A DNA stretch of 64,000 nucleotides from contig JACSYO010002111.1 in NCBI GenBank assembly GCA_016806645.1, positions 516,501 through 580,500 of the forward strand, read 5' to 3'. Positions within the stretch are counted from its first letter, which is position 1. Every line of letters begins with the position of its first letter. The DNA comes from Ophiodon elongatus. Its lineage: Eukaryota; Chordata; Actinopteri; Perciformes; Hexagrammidae. Below, one piece after another: positions 52,867-64,000 of this stretch. Both the position numbers and the translations under genes were made by a program. A model generated the notes under the pieces. That model had not been told where the DNA came from and searched no databases. It saw only the letters and a list, made by a program, of their open reading frames with translations.

Positions 52867-53074
52867 ATTCTGAGAATGTTACTGTGACACTTTAAAAGTA
52901 GTCACTATAAACTCCCGTCTGAACCAACAGATGCTCTAATGGAATATAAGACGGAATATTAGTGAGACTGTGCAATAGGCCTACACACAACTGGGTGAAA
53001 GTTTCTGGCTCAGAGATCCTCCGTGCTTCCTGAATATTCAGCAGCTGTCACTGAGTGGGTGGAGCGAGTGGGGC

Positions 53075-53178
53075 TATAAATGGCCACGGTATCCAGCAAA
53101 GGTGTGTTCTTGCCATAAACTGGAGCTCATGAGTAGGGTCAACCTGTGACTGGAACAAACGACAGAGTACATCACAGT
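53075..53178 (+). promoter_or_regulatory. g0s2: G0S2 core promoter and 5' noncoding exon
   Basis: A TATA box (ctataaatgg, TATAAA at 53075-53080) is followed about 30 bases later by a short noncoding exon that ends at 53176 with donor gtaagt. The acceptor ttaacag at 53481-53487 joins it to the coding exon. A two-exon gene with the whole CDS in exon 2 is also the human G0S2 layout. Confidence 0.65.
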
Positions 53179-53528
53179 AAGTCATTATGCTTCCTTTTGA
53201 AATATCGGCAGTTAAAGTGTTTAAGCTTTGTACTAAATGCAGTAAGGGGATCTTAGACAGCTGGTACATGAGTGTGTTTTCAGAAAGCCCTTTCTTATTG
53301 CCTACCTTGTGTTGAGTTGATACCTGGTCTAATGGCTGCAGAGTTCCCAAAACACAAAGTACTGTCTTAAACTGCAGTTTTTTTAATAACAGTTGAAGTA
53401 GCCAAAAGTACTGCATTTACAATGAAGGTGAAAAATGGTACATCTACACATCTGAAACCATCTGATGAAACCATTAATTTTTAACAGGTCTTCATACAAC
53501 CGTCATCAGTGCGTCTCAGCCATTGGAA

Positions 53529-53888
53529 ATGGAAAGCATGCAGGAGTTGATCCCCTTCGCCAAAGAGATGCTGAGTCAGAAACCCAGCCGTGGTTTGCTG
53601 AAGGTCTACCTGGTGGGTTCGGTGTTTGCAGTGTTGGGGACGCTCATTGGCCTGGTCGAGACCGTGTGTCACCCTTTCTCCTCTGGTGAGCCCATGGACG
53701 CCGAGATGGTCCTCATGTTGGCCCGGGAGCAGAGAACTGTTGAGGCCGAGGTACAGAGTGAGGTGGAGGGTCAGGAAGAGGAGGAGAAGCTGACTCATGA
53801 AAAAGGAGCCGTGACACAGAGCACCAACCTCTACAAGACCCATAAACTCAGCCAGCGGAGCATGGCCAACCGGCTGCATGCTTCCTAA
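53529..53888 (+). CDS. g0s2: G0/G1 switch protein 2 (119 aa, single coding exon)
   Basis: Small lipid-droplet and ER protein that binds and inhibits adipose triglyceride lipase (ATGL/PNPLA2), restraining lipolysis (family knowledge). The start ATG at 53529 gives MESMQELIPFAKEM, matching the human METVQELIPLAKEM. The conserved hydrophobic inhibitory segment spans about residues 23-46 (LLKVYLVGSVFAVLG through GLVETV) and is followed by CHPFSS. The tail has an acidic Glu run (QEEEEK, 82-87) and ends ANRLHAS, close to human SNRQHAS. At 119 aa it is 16 longer than human (103), the excess lying in the acidic middle. A TTG two codons upstream is not used as a start. It is divergent from LAMB3, as in the human neighbourhood. 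Confidence 0.93.
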   Translation: MESMQELIPFAKEMLSQKPSRGLLKVYLVGSVFAVLGTLIGLVETVCHPFSSGEPMDAEMVLMLAREQRTVEAEVQSEVEGQEEEEKLTHEKGAVTQSTNLYKTHKLSQRSMANRLHAS

Positions 53889-54660
53889 AGCCAAAGGGGT
53901 CAGTCCCTAGTGACTTGAGATATTTATAAGGGAACTGCACCTGCAACACGTACATAATCTGAAGCTTTAGAGACAGAAGTGTCTGAGCTGCTTGACACTC
54001 TGTGCTGCTTGATAATGACGCCTACAAGTGCTGTCGGAAATGTTTCTCAGTATGCCTTAACGCATTGGATGCACATGAAAGACCCCCGAAGGCTCCAGTG
54101 GAAGCCCACATTGGAAAGTTGAGACTTTTGGATAGGCCTCATGTCAATAATACAGTATATAGTATAAGAGAAGTGTACTAAGTCAGACAGGGATTGGGAT
54201 CCTCCAATTGGAAGAATTGTTCAATGTCAGAATAAGTTTACTTGAAAAACAGTAATTTCTTTCTTATTCATCCCTGGAGAAATGTTTCTTTACTGAATGG
54301 TGGTCTGGATATGAATCTCGTCAGGGTTACAAGATATGAAAACTCTGAATGAGCCTTGAAATATATGTGTGCTACATAAAACCCCCTTTCAACTGCAGAC
54401 AGACAAAAGAAACTTGCTACCAGGTTCATTTTGCTGATGTTTTACGATCCAAAGTTGGGAGGCTGAAGTTCGGAGTTTATGAGCAGTACCTGAAGGCAGC
54501 GTGGTGTTGAGAGCCTGTCTGGCTGCAGTAAGCTGCTGTATAGCGCCACCTGTCGTCTGGTGGATGTATCTGATCTGCCAATCCACACACTCACTGTGTT
54601 GAAGGAGAGCAGCGTTATGCTATGTGTATATACTGTAAATATACAATCTTTTTTCATACC

Positions 54661-54666
54661 AATAAA
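54661..54666 (+). terminator. g0s2: Poly(A) signal of G0S2
   Basis: AATAAA followed by a TG/T-rich stretch (gttgattttatttataaa), about 770 bp after the stop codon. Confidence 0.6.
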
Positions 54667-55072
54667 GTTGATTTTATTTATAAAGCCTGCTTTCCCTATG
54701 GTTTGACTCACTCAAACTTTTGCTGCACATTTTGTTCACCAACATATCAAGATCAGGCACAGATGGATTTATGCTTGTTAAGATCACTGCAGAAATATCA
54801 GTCTTAACCTTACTGAGTTTGAGCACTCTTTTCGTGGAGAGTGAGATATAGTTTAATTACAAAGCTGAGCTGATAGAAGCTCATCCACACAGACTCACAG
54901 CCTTCATCCTGAACATTTCACTTCAGCTTCGTCCTCACAGACAGTCTGCTACATCTAAACCATTAACTACATAATAGAATGAGCAATAAATGAAGCAGAT
55001 GTTCCAAATGTATACAATTCCCAGTGAGCTCCTGTTGAGGACCAAGCAGGTGGTATGGGTAAGTAGGGTCAA

Positions 55073-55421
55073 AGGGACAGTTCACCCCAGAGTCTAAAAA
55101 TACAAAGCAGTGTCATGCAGGAACTATGGGTAGTCCCTTCATAAAACCGCTCACAATAAGGTCTACGGATTATCTTGAGCAACCCTGTCATGATTTCTGA
55201 AAAGTGAGAAAAGCTGTTGAATTTTTCAAAAATATATTTCTTTGGCACTTCATGCGCCACAAGCCGAGTGCCATCCAGTTCCATTCTATCGAGTGAAGGC
55301 AGACATCGCCACAGCCAATATCTCCTAAACTAGGCAACTCACATCAAAACAATCCAGATTGATATATAGCATCAGGTAAGAGGAAAAATAATGTACTTTT
55401 GATTTTAGGGTGCACTGTCCT
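55073..55421. mobile_element. Teleost MITE-like repeat with imperfect inverted ends
   Basis: The left end AGGGACAGTTCACCC pairs with AGGACAGTGCACCC, the reverse complement of the right end. The interior (gagtgccatccagttccatt; cttcatgcgccacaagccga) is a very common percomorph repeat. The 71-codon minus frame across it (55069-55284, MELDGTRL...) is a known type of spurious repeat ORF. Confidence 0.65.
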
Positions 55422-57779
55422 GTTAACTGGCACTAAGATGCACTGTTCGCCCGGCACCCCTAGTGTTTTGATGGCGGACTGCAGGTTTCGTAGGGATACA
55501 GGTCCGTCACACAGATCCAGCAGCATGGTTCACTGAGATAGCACAGCCAACAAAGGGACAATGCTGCCTGACACGTGCACACACATGAGTGGGATGCCAA
55601 TATAACCCTGAGTCAACATGATACTCCTTGCTCTTAGAATAGCTTGAGTGATTGCCTACGTGAGGGCTGAAACGGATGACCCTCAAATCTTTCAACACAG
55701 TTGACCTAAACGGAGTGTCAGTCCTCTATACAGTTGTATGTAACCGTGTGTGAATCAGCACAACCTTCAAAGCAGTGTTATAATTTAAATGGTGAGTTGT
55801 TAAAGGTGCAACTTGGAAGGTCAGGACCAGAATTTTAGCTTAAAACATAATAAATATGAACAAACGTTATCAACAGAATGTGAAGAAGTTAAAGTGTTGA
55901 TGTTTTGTCAAAGATGTCTATGTATTGTGTTGCAGAGATATCTACTGAAATGAGCATGCTAACCAGCTAGCCCCGGCCTGTCCTGTCCTGTAATACCACA
56001 TTAAGCATTTTCTTGCCCTGCGAGGGTCATCCAGTTTTAGTTGGCTTTTTTTGTTTTAAACTGCTGATTGTAAGTTTAGATTGTATGGACCCAGCAGAGG
56101 AGGAGAAATGTGGACCCCTATGTCTTTGGAGCAGGTACTACAAATTGACCCTTTAAACCATGAACTCTAGCTGGTAACATTTACACACAGTTTAATATAG
56201 ACTTAAGGTCCCTTTCATTTAATGATTAATTTGTATTGAGCCAAAGAAGATTATACATAAAGAATGTTGGTGTGTAAATGGTCATTTCCATTTATATTAA
56301 AATGATTAAGAATAAGATAATAATTGTATTTCTTATAACTTTGTCTGTCATGTATATTCACAGATATAAACCAGATGATATAAAATGCATTTTGAGATTT
56401 TAACAGTATCAAAAATAAGCAAACTAAAACTAGAAAGGATTCTTTTCTCTACTAAAAAAACAAAAAACATATACAAAATAGATTTTCTTTAATGAAATAA
56501 ATGTTTATATACTAAGTAAAGGGAAATAAGATTAATATACATCTAAGAACAGGAACATTTCTTGTTTAACCTCATTCTAGTAGCTTTGGAGACCAGCCAC
56601 ATGACTGAACTGTACTTCAAATGAAATGGTGAATGCTTTAATGATTAAGGGAAAGGCAGACTGGGTTACACTTAGGACTTCATTGTGGTCTGTTAAGGAT
56701 CAATTCCAGTTGTTTTTCCTGTTAAGGTTTCTGCTCTTACACCTCCGTTGGACAGAGTTTAGCGTTCTCTTTACTAGTGCACGGCTGTGATAAGTTCATC
56801 TCATTGATTGATGACACTATGGAGGTGGTTAAAGTCTGTTCAAGTCTATTTGGCAAAGGAAAAATTAGGCAACAGTTTCTTTGCAGAGTTGAAGTGCTTT
56901 TACTTTAAAGATCTTTTCCTGACATTAATGCCTCCACAGAAAGGTGGCCTTGTGTCAACCCGTTTGACACAAGTATGAACCCTCCAGCTGCACACCTTAC
57001 CAATTTAACTAGGGGTCAAAAGGTGAATTACAGAAAGTCAAATCAAAGTGACAAAAGGTTTTTTTTCCTGACTTTTATAGAAGAGGGATTTGACTTGAAA
57101 TGTTGCCCGGGGATACCAGAGGCAACACAAACAGAGTGCAGCTGCTGACTCTTTGCCAAGCCCTCCACGGTGTCGACCGAGCAGCCTCCGAGTCCCCCAG
57201 ACAACAAACGGCTGACAGCGCTGCAGAGGAGGACGTGATCACATCCTGGTTTGAACTGTGAGCTTAATAGTGGGACAAACACAACAAACATAACAAACAC
57301 AAGAAACACAACAAACTAATGTGTGAAAGAAAGTTTGTTCAAACTTATAAAACTTTCTTGTAAAGTCTAGTAAAGAATATTTCCCAGTATGCAATATTTT
57401 TGTCCATTTAAATTTTATTTTAGGAATAGATTTAGTCAGCACTAGTTATTTACTACCGTTATAAAGGAAACTAGAAACTGTCAATAGCTGCATGAAGGTT
57501 AGGGATATGCTTCACATGGAGTATGCCAGAGTGAGAGGTAGGAGGTTATCTGGAAGCTCTACAAGATGGAGCTTCAGAGAGGGGAAAGGGAATATGTTGT
57601 GTTTTACATTTTTTTCGTTGTCTCGACAATGTATTTTCATTGTGATTTATATCATCGTCTTCCCCTTATGCTTCTAATGGTCAAAACCAGGCCTATACAT
57701 GAAAAACTAATTGATATGGAATTAAAAACAGCTCAGCAAATTACTTTTCGGATGGATAATACCAAGATCTGAAGAATTG

Positions 57780-60700
57780 AGAGTCCAAAGCTTGAACAAC
57801 CACGGTGCCAATCACCCAAACAAAAAGATGAAAATATTGAACTGCCTTAAAAAAGAGAGAGTAGGGATTTTTTTACTACGGAGACCCATTTAAGTAAGGT
57901 GCAGCATTATACACTTAAAAAAGACTAGGTCAGGTGTATTCTGCATCTTATTCCACCAGAAGAAGAGGAGTTGCGATTATCATTAGGAAACAATTACCTT
58001 TTGTCATTGAGACAGTACAGTCTGACCCAAGCGGGTGCTATGTATTAATCCAATCCAATCATCTATGTGGAGAAAATGTTGTTGTTTTGAATGTTTATGC
58101 CCCACCAAACTTATCACCAAACTTTTTTTTACCAGGCTTGCTGAATTGACCTCTTCTTTTACATCTCTAAATATCATTATTGGTGGAGATTGGAACTATA
58201 CATAACATTGTTATTGAAATAGATCTCCCCAGGCTAAATGTCTCAGTAAGAGTTCTAAAACTATTGTCAATATATTAAATGAAATGGGTTGGGTGATTAT
58301 GGCGATTAAAAAACCCCTCAATAAAATACATTACATTCTACGCAAATCCCCATAACTCTTATTCTAGGATAGATTACTTCCTTATTCAACTTACATTAGC
58401 ATCCCCAGTTCTAAATTGTAGGATTGGCTCAATTTACATGTCAAACCACGTCCCAATTACTTTCATTTTAACTTTGCAAAGCCCAGTACACACCTACAGG
58501 TGCCAATGCAATAAAGCCATTTTATCAGACCCAGAATTCTGTGACTACATCAGGAAAGAGCTTTCTGTGTTCTTGGAAATGAATGACATTGGTTCTGTAA
58601 ATCCCTCCATACTCTGGTAAACTACTAAAGTATATCTGAGAGGGCTAATTATTTAATTTTGTAGCAAGAAAAGAAAAGAAGAAGAAAATATATTGTTGTT
58701 TGAAATCTGAGGAGATTAATGCCATATTCACCAATTATTACAAACTACTATATATATCAGAAATATATAAAAGTGACTCTAAAATAAACAGCTTTTTGGA
58801 ACATTTAAACTTACCACAAATTATTGAGCGACAAAATTACATTTGCAGAGATGGAGTAAGCTATTGATGACATGCCCTCTGGGAAAGCAGCTGGCCCAGA
58901 TGGCTTTCCACAGAAATATATAAAGTCTTCAAAGACATTTTGATTCCACTCTTAAGTAAAATATACAAATATTCCTTCCTGAATAAAAAATTACCTGAAT
59001 TAACACAGTCGGCTGCAATTGCCTTAATACCAATGCAAGGTAAAAACCCAGAGGAACCTTCCTCATATAGACCAGTAATGTGTGGAAAATAAAATATTGG
59101 CCAAGCTATTAGCTAAAAGACTTGAACCTATCCTCCCCACCATCATTGGGCCTGATCAAACAGGATTTGTGCAAGGTCATCATTCTTATACAAATGTGAG
59201 GCGCCAAAAACAACCTCTACAGTAGACTCTCTGGTGGTCTCCATAGACGCAGAGAAAGCGTTCGATCCAATCACATGGAAATATATGTTCAACATTTTGG
59301 AATGTTTCTCTCTGGGTAATACATTTATAAGTTGGGTAAAATTACTTTACACCTCTCCACAAGCAATGGTTACGCTAACGGTTTCACTTCACCCCGGTTG
59401 ACTCTCGGGCGTGGCACTCGTCAAGGTTGTCCACTGTCCCCACTTCTGTTTTCTACTGCCATTGAACCTCTGGCCGAGGCTATGAGAACACACCCACATC
59501 TTAATGGTATTAATAGTGGGAAAATAGAGCATATTATTTCGTTGTATGTTGACGATATACCGCTATTTCTCTGCAAGCCTAAACAATCAATTTCCCCAGT
59601 GCTAGAAACAATCAATTAATGTATTAGTCTCTCTGGCTATAAGATCAATGTGGGTAAATCTACTGCCCTACCACTTGGAGGCAGTAGAGACCCAGAACGG
59701 TATAATTTCTCCATTTAATTTGTCTCACAATGACTTTAAATTTCTGGGAATCCATATCTCCTACCAACTGGAAGATCTGGAGAAGATGAATATCGTATCC
59801 TCAAACAGGTTAAATTGGATTTACTTAGATGGCTGACACTTCCAATTTCTTGACTGGGACGGATAGCTGTTATTAAAATGAGAATACTCCCAAGAATTTT
59901 GCATCCCTTGAAAATGATACCTAATAACATTCTAAGTAACTTTTTTAAAGATCTGCATAGGATCATATCTAAGTTTATTTGGAAAAATAGACATCCTAAA
60001 ATTATATTGGATAAACTCCAACTGCCAGTGGTAAATGGGTTCTAGCAGTACCAATTATTGGTCTATACAATTGAAAAATATATCAGAATGGGTGGCACAA
60101 GACCCTAAATCAATATGGTTAGACTTTGAATCGCAAGAATGTAACTCGTTCTCATTATTAAGTGTAATATTCTTGAATAATGTGAAACAAGCACCAGGCA
60201 ATAGGGACAACTTTACTGTGAATAACATTCTAAGCATATGGATTTGTGTAAAGAAAGTATTTTTCTATCAACAGAAGATACTCTTTTTATGCAACCACAT
60301 GGAATCCAGGGGATACATGATCTCTATGAAGGTGGTACCATGACATTGTTTAATCAACTTCAGGATGAGTACGGGCTACCCAAGACACACTTTTTACGAT
60401 TCTTTACAAATTCGTAGTTTTTTAAACTCTGTACCCCGATATAAGAAAGGTCATGGACCAGAGAAGATAGAGACACTACTTCACCAAGTCTGCCAGCTGA
60501 AGAGGAACAAAATAAGCTACATTTACCATAAACTGTTCTCCTTAAGTAATACAAGTACTCACAGCAGCAGGCAATCATGGGAACGGGACCTTAAAACTGC
60601 AATCACTGATCACCAATGGAAAACAATCATGTTAAATAGCTATAGAATATGATCCCAGGAAACTCAGTTTAAGATTATAAATAAATTACAAACTAGCCCA

Positions 60701-61415
60701 TATTGCAGGAGCAAATATGACAACGACTGCTCCGGCGTATGTGTAAAGTGTACGCAGCATGAAGGCACCGATGTGAATTTAATGTGGCTCTGTCCGGAAA
60801 TCCATACATTTTGGGTTAAAATTGGTAACCAAATATCTTCCAGAATACAATGTGTTATTGAGCTCAATCCTCTCCCATCTATCCTAGGCCTACACGCTGC
60901 CTCACCTGTATTAAACAGATATAAGAGAACCCTTAGTCTTCTATGGGACTGTGCTCGGTTATCAATCTGACTGCATTGGCTAGACAGCGCCATCTGTTGC
61001 AAGTTGGCTTTCCAATGTTCTAAAACTACTCCCATTGGAAAGACTCACACATGTTCTCCGATGGACGTTTTTTTCTCTGTTTGGAACCCTGTTATGGATT
61101 TTATTGGATAGGACTATGCCGAAATCATACAAGGTTTTGCAACCGTGGGATCCAAGTGATCCAGTGAAGGGATAAGTCCACAATATTCACTATTATTTAA
61201 TTGTTATGGCAGGTATAATATGGAGGATGATGATCTGCGTTTGTGCTGTTTTCCCTGTTTTATTTTTTAAATATTGTTTACCGCTGAGTCTGGCGGTCTG
61301 TATAGTTAGCTATTATATTATATATAATTTTTTTGTCTGAGTCTTATTGTTTGTATAGTTAGCCGTTATGTTATGTACTATTTATTTTTACCGATGGGAT
61401 TAATCAATAAAAGAA
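57780..61415 (+). mobile_element. Decayed L1-like LINE (ORF2 remnants)
   Basis: Fragments of one non-LTR retrotransposon ORF2 lie in order on the plus strand, in shifting frames. The endonuclease start is NHPNKKMKILNCLKKERVG near 57810; RRGVAIIIRK and LNVYAPP are at 57964-58110. RT motifs follow: GPDQTGFVQG near 59150, SIDAEKAFD near 59240, GTRQGCPLSPLLF near 59415, and YVDD at 59545-59556. A C-terminal segment CVKCTQHEGTDVNLMWLCPE is near 60740-60800. Stops and frameshifts break it throughout, so it cannot move. The 3' end is near an aataaaag at about 61408. ORF1 was not found; the 5' limit is uncertain. Confidence 0.85.
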
Positions 61416-62790
61416 TGTGAGGAAATCGTTTCATGCTAAATGTAAGCTTACAGAAAAATGTGAGAAAAGTCTTGCTGGTAGGAACATCCAGCTGGAGTGC
61501 TGAGCTTCTCCACACCGTCTGAGTGTGTGTGAGTTGAGAGGATGTATACTGTACTCAGTCTGTGTGTTGTCTGTGTGCGTGTGTTGCCTGATGAGTGCAC
61601 ACAGATGCACGTGTATTCCTGTAAAGTGGTCTCAGCAGAGGGTGAGATATATAAAGATGTCAGTGTGTTGTATCCTGGCAACCTGGAGGTGAGAAATACA
61701 TTGTTTGCTCAAGCATATGGCCTGATACCTCAGCAAGGACTCAAGTGAGAATCCCTAAGAAGACATCGCAAGGGGCTCTGTGTAATGTACTCACAGCACA
61801 CAGTGTGGCAGAGGGAGGAAAGGTTATGGAGCTACTCCATCTAGAGGATGCCACAAAGAAAGTTTGCCTGGTGGACACATAGACACAGGTTGCCCCTCAC
61901 ATGAAGTATCAATCTGGGTAAAAAGAGGAGTGGACAGGGGGCTTGACTCTTTTGTAGACTTTGTACTGCTTACTGTATATGAAGCCTGGGAGAGGACAGA
62001 GGACTGTGTTAGAAAGACATCAACCCCGCGTTCTGATTTACGCACATGGCAGAAGCATTTTCTCTTGGTATGGTGAGTTCACACCCTAGTTTCCCTTGAT
62101 TTTTGCAAAGAAGTTGATGATGCACACAAACAAATGATTACCTAAAAAAATGCAGACACCCTTCTCCACAGTTCTGTTCACTTTTGGTCCTGGCTTTGGA
62201 CAGTTCCCTTAGTTCAAATGAAGGGATATTCATTTTAACACCACATTCGTGGAGGCTATTATAGCAGCATATCAATGCCCATACTGTATGAACTCACAAA
62301 CTTTAAAGGAATACTTAACACACAAAATTAACATTTGTATATCAATTACTCATCCTGTTACCTTAAATTATCTAAGAAACCCTTACTTTTAAAAACATTT
62401 CTGGGAGAGTAGCTCGTCGACGAATAGTGAGCTTTCAGAGTATGCGACTGGATAAATGAGAATTCAATTATACTGCACGAGTTGTGTGAGAGTTTGTATA
62501 ATTGGGGGATTCAATATAGTTTTGCTGTGGTTAAGCGTGGCCCCCATTTACTGTAATTCATCAAGACTTCTTGTTTTTTGATTCTCCGTTCACTGTGGAG
62601 GCATGACAGAAAAAAGTTTTCTTCAATAATTCAAGGTGACACAGGGTGAGTGATAGATGTATAGATGGTCATCTTAGGGTGAAGTATTTCTTTAATGATA
62701 AAACACGGACTTGAGAGTACAATTGAATTGGTACACTTAGTCTTGAATCATGATTACTTTTAGAGACAAGTCCCCACTAGCAGCTTTGTG
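61416..62790. other. Gene-free interval
   Basis: No exon, RNA gene or clear repeat recognised. Open frames here are short and resemble no known protein. Confidence 0.5.
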
Positions 62791-62799
62791 TGGCTGTAC

Positions 62800-63120
62800 T
62801 TACTGTAGGTACAGCAATGCTTTGAGATAAATGCTCAAAGTCAACATGCTAACATGCTCTCAATGACAACTAACATTCTAATGTTTGGCAGTTAGAACTT
62901 TTACCATGTCCACCATCTTTGTTTAGCATGTTAGCATGCTATTATATGCTAATTAGCAGTAAACACAAAGCACAGCTGCCACTGATGGGAACGTCATTAG
63001 TTCTGCAGGTATTGGATCAAGGAGTTGGACAGAATAAAATTTTACCTGGCTTTATAAGAAAAGTCAGAGGATCACCAAAGTGATTATAATTTATCTTGAG
63101 GGGGACATGAGTATAACCTG
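62800..63120. repeat. Teleost interspersed repeat
   Basis: Contains 'tcaacatgctaacatgctct', 'tttagcatgttagcatgct', 'gctaattagcagtaaacac' and 'ggatcaccaaagtgattat', all phrases of an abundant percomorph dispersed repeat. Inverted pieces occur near 49360-49400. Confidence 0.65.
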
Positions 63121-63367
63121 AGCCTCCAGATTGTTTGTTACACAGAACCATCTGCGAAGCCGTCATTGAAAAAGGTCAGGCACCCTCAAAAACTGACTGG
63201 CAGGTGATTGGATGAACCATCTGTCAATCAAACTCTTGGTTAAGCCAGTCTGGATTAAAGTGAAAACAATTATTTTCCATGATGAAAAGCCATCAGTGTC
63301 GTTCTTTGCTCTTCTTTCAATAAAGAAATCCTCTCCAGTAGCAGCATCCACGCTAACCTCTTCAGGA

Positions 63368-63665
63368 GCCGGGGCGACTGGTAGAGCAGGGTCGTCCTTA
63401 AATCAGAGGATCGGGAGTTTGATCCCCGGCTCCATTAGTCCATGTCCTTGGGCAAGACACTTAACCTCAAATTAGTTGGAATTGTGCCTGTGGTGTATGA
63501 ATGGGTATGAATGGTTAGTCCTGCAGGGCAGGTGGCACACTGCATTGTAGCTCCTCCCATCAGTGTATGAATGGGTGTGAATGGGTGAATGACGACATGT
63601 AGTGCTAAAGAGCTTTGAGTGGTCAGAAGACTAGAAAAGATCTATACAAGTACAGGTCCATTTAG
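63368..63665 (+). mobile_element. tRNA-derived SINE
   Basis: The head resembles a pol III promoter: A-box-like tggtagagcagg (63380s) and B-box-like gggagtttgatccc (63412-63425). The body (cttgggcaagacacttaacc ... cccatcagtgtatgaatggg) is the common fish SINE core. The tail reads agaagactagaaaagatcta then tacaagtacaggtccattta. The body is shared with the fragment at 41026-41151. Confidence 0.75.
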
Positions 63666-64000
63666 CATTTTAGTGTGATTGGAAACTATCACTACAGTTC
63701 AGGTTTTTATCTTTTACCATTTCATTCACCCCTCAGAAATGAGCTCACCACAACTTCTAATATATGTACTTGAGCTGAAAGAACTTGATTGATTTCAGTT
63801 GGTTAATTAGGAAGAGTCTCTGTTGTAGTTTGCTATACATTTATTTTGTCCACACAATAGCATGTTAGATGTTCATACTTAAAGTTCTTCCCTACAAAAA
63901 ACGCTATACACTGGGTGACTTTGTGCTCTATTGTCCAAACTTCACATTGGCTTCTATGTGGAACAACAGAGGACTGCTGGGAGGAGAGTGGAAAGTTTGG

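Larger units (their letters stand above)
49051..53040. other. Intergenic interval between LAMB3 and G0S2
   Basis: About 4 kb without a convincing exon. It contains teleost repeat fragments near 49225-49450, a 51-base poly-G run, two very long CA blocks and short tandem repeats. Because LAMB3 and G0S2 are divergent here, this interval must include both promoters; only the G0S2 TATA box is clear. Confidence 0.6.

Noticed and set aside
52500..52895. Long frames made of CV or HT repeats
   Set aside because: Translations of the CA microsatellite.
53523..53528. Upstream in-frame TTG as the G0S2 start
   Set aside because: The ATG at 53529 gives the conserved N-terminus; non-ATG initiation is unnecessary.
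55069..55698. Minus-strand frames of 60-71 codons downstream of G0S2, considered as HSD11B1 exons because that gene follows G0S2 in human
   Set aside because: The sequence at 55073-55421 is a common teleost repeat and none of the peptides resembles a short-chain dehydrogenase; no HSD11B1 exon was found in the window.
63368..63445. Possible tRNA gene (A- and B-box-like motifs)
   Set aside because: The motifs belong to a SINE head: the stem complementarity of a functional tRNA is not evident and the downstream body matches a dispersed SINE.

Overview
The window is vertebrate nuclear DNA, almost certainly from a percomorph-type teleost fish. The genes are split by GT-AG introns, there are many long (CA)n microsatellites, and I recognise several interspersed repeats typical of spiny-rayed fish. 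The species was not identified. Exon coordinates below come from reading splice sites, codon phase and protein similarity by eye; no alignment was run.

Layout. (1) About 1-11.8 kb, minus strand: the first 18 coding exons (754 codons) of the deubiquitinase USP48; the rest lies off the left edge. Introns carry a hAT-like MITE with a near-perfect 8-bp target duplication. (2) 11.8-15.3 kb: intergenic, with a cluster of CRE-like sites and a LINE/SINE tail. (3) 15.3-31 kb, plus strand: a complete CaM kinase I gamma gene (CAMK1G; 439 aa, C-terminal CaaX box CSVM). Several of its exons abut simple repeats, intron 6 carries a 44-bp minisatellite, and intron 8 carries a perfect 39-bp hairpin next to a splice acceptor. 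(4) 31.9-48.6 kb, minus strand and convergent with CAMK1G: a complete laminin beta-3 gene (LAMB3; 26 coding exons, 1381 aa). (5) 53.0-54.7 kb, plus strand: G0S2 (119 aa), with TATA box, one 5' noncoding exon and poly(A) signal. (6) 55-64 kb: gene-poor, with a MITE, a decayed L1-like LINE, a teleost repeat and a tRNA-derived SINE.

The order CAMK1G-LAMB3-G0S2 matches human 1q32, which supports these names. USP48 is on 1p36 in human, so the interval between USP48 and CAMK1G is a lineage-specific gene junction.

The most striking observation is a ~2-kb direct tandem duplication inside LAMB3 (36517-38512 and 38513-40527). It carries four exons encoding LE (laminin EGF-like) domains 2-5. All intron phases stay compatible, so the predicted protein has ten LE domains rather than the six of mammalian beta-3, adding 212 aa. 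Without them it would be 1169 aa, close to human LAMB3 (1172). The copies are about 99% identical over the exons but only about 90% identical at both ends of the unit. That looks like an older duplication homogenised by gene conversion rather than a simple assembly duplicate, though an assembly artefact must still be excluded.

The genes are not an operon-like unit. They are an epithelial basement-membrane gene (LAMB3), a lipolysis inhibitor (G0S2), a membrane-anchored kinase (CAMK1G) and a nuclear deubiquitinase (USP48) that happen to be neighbours.
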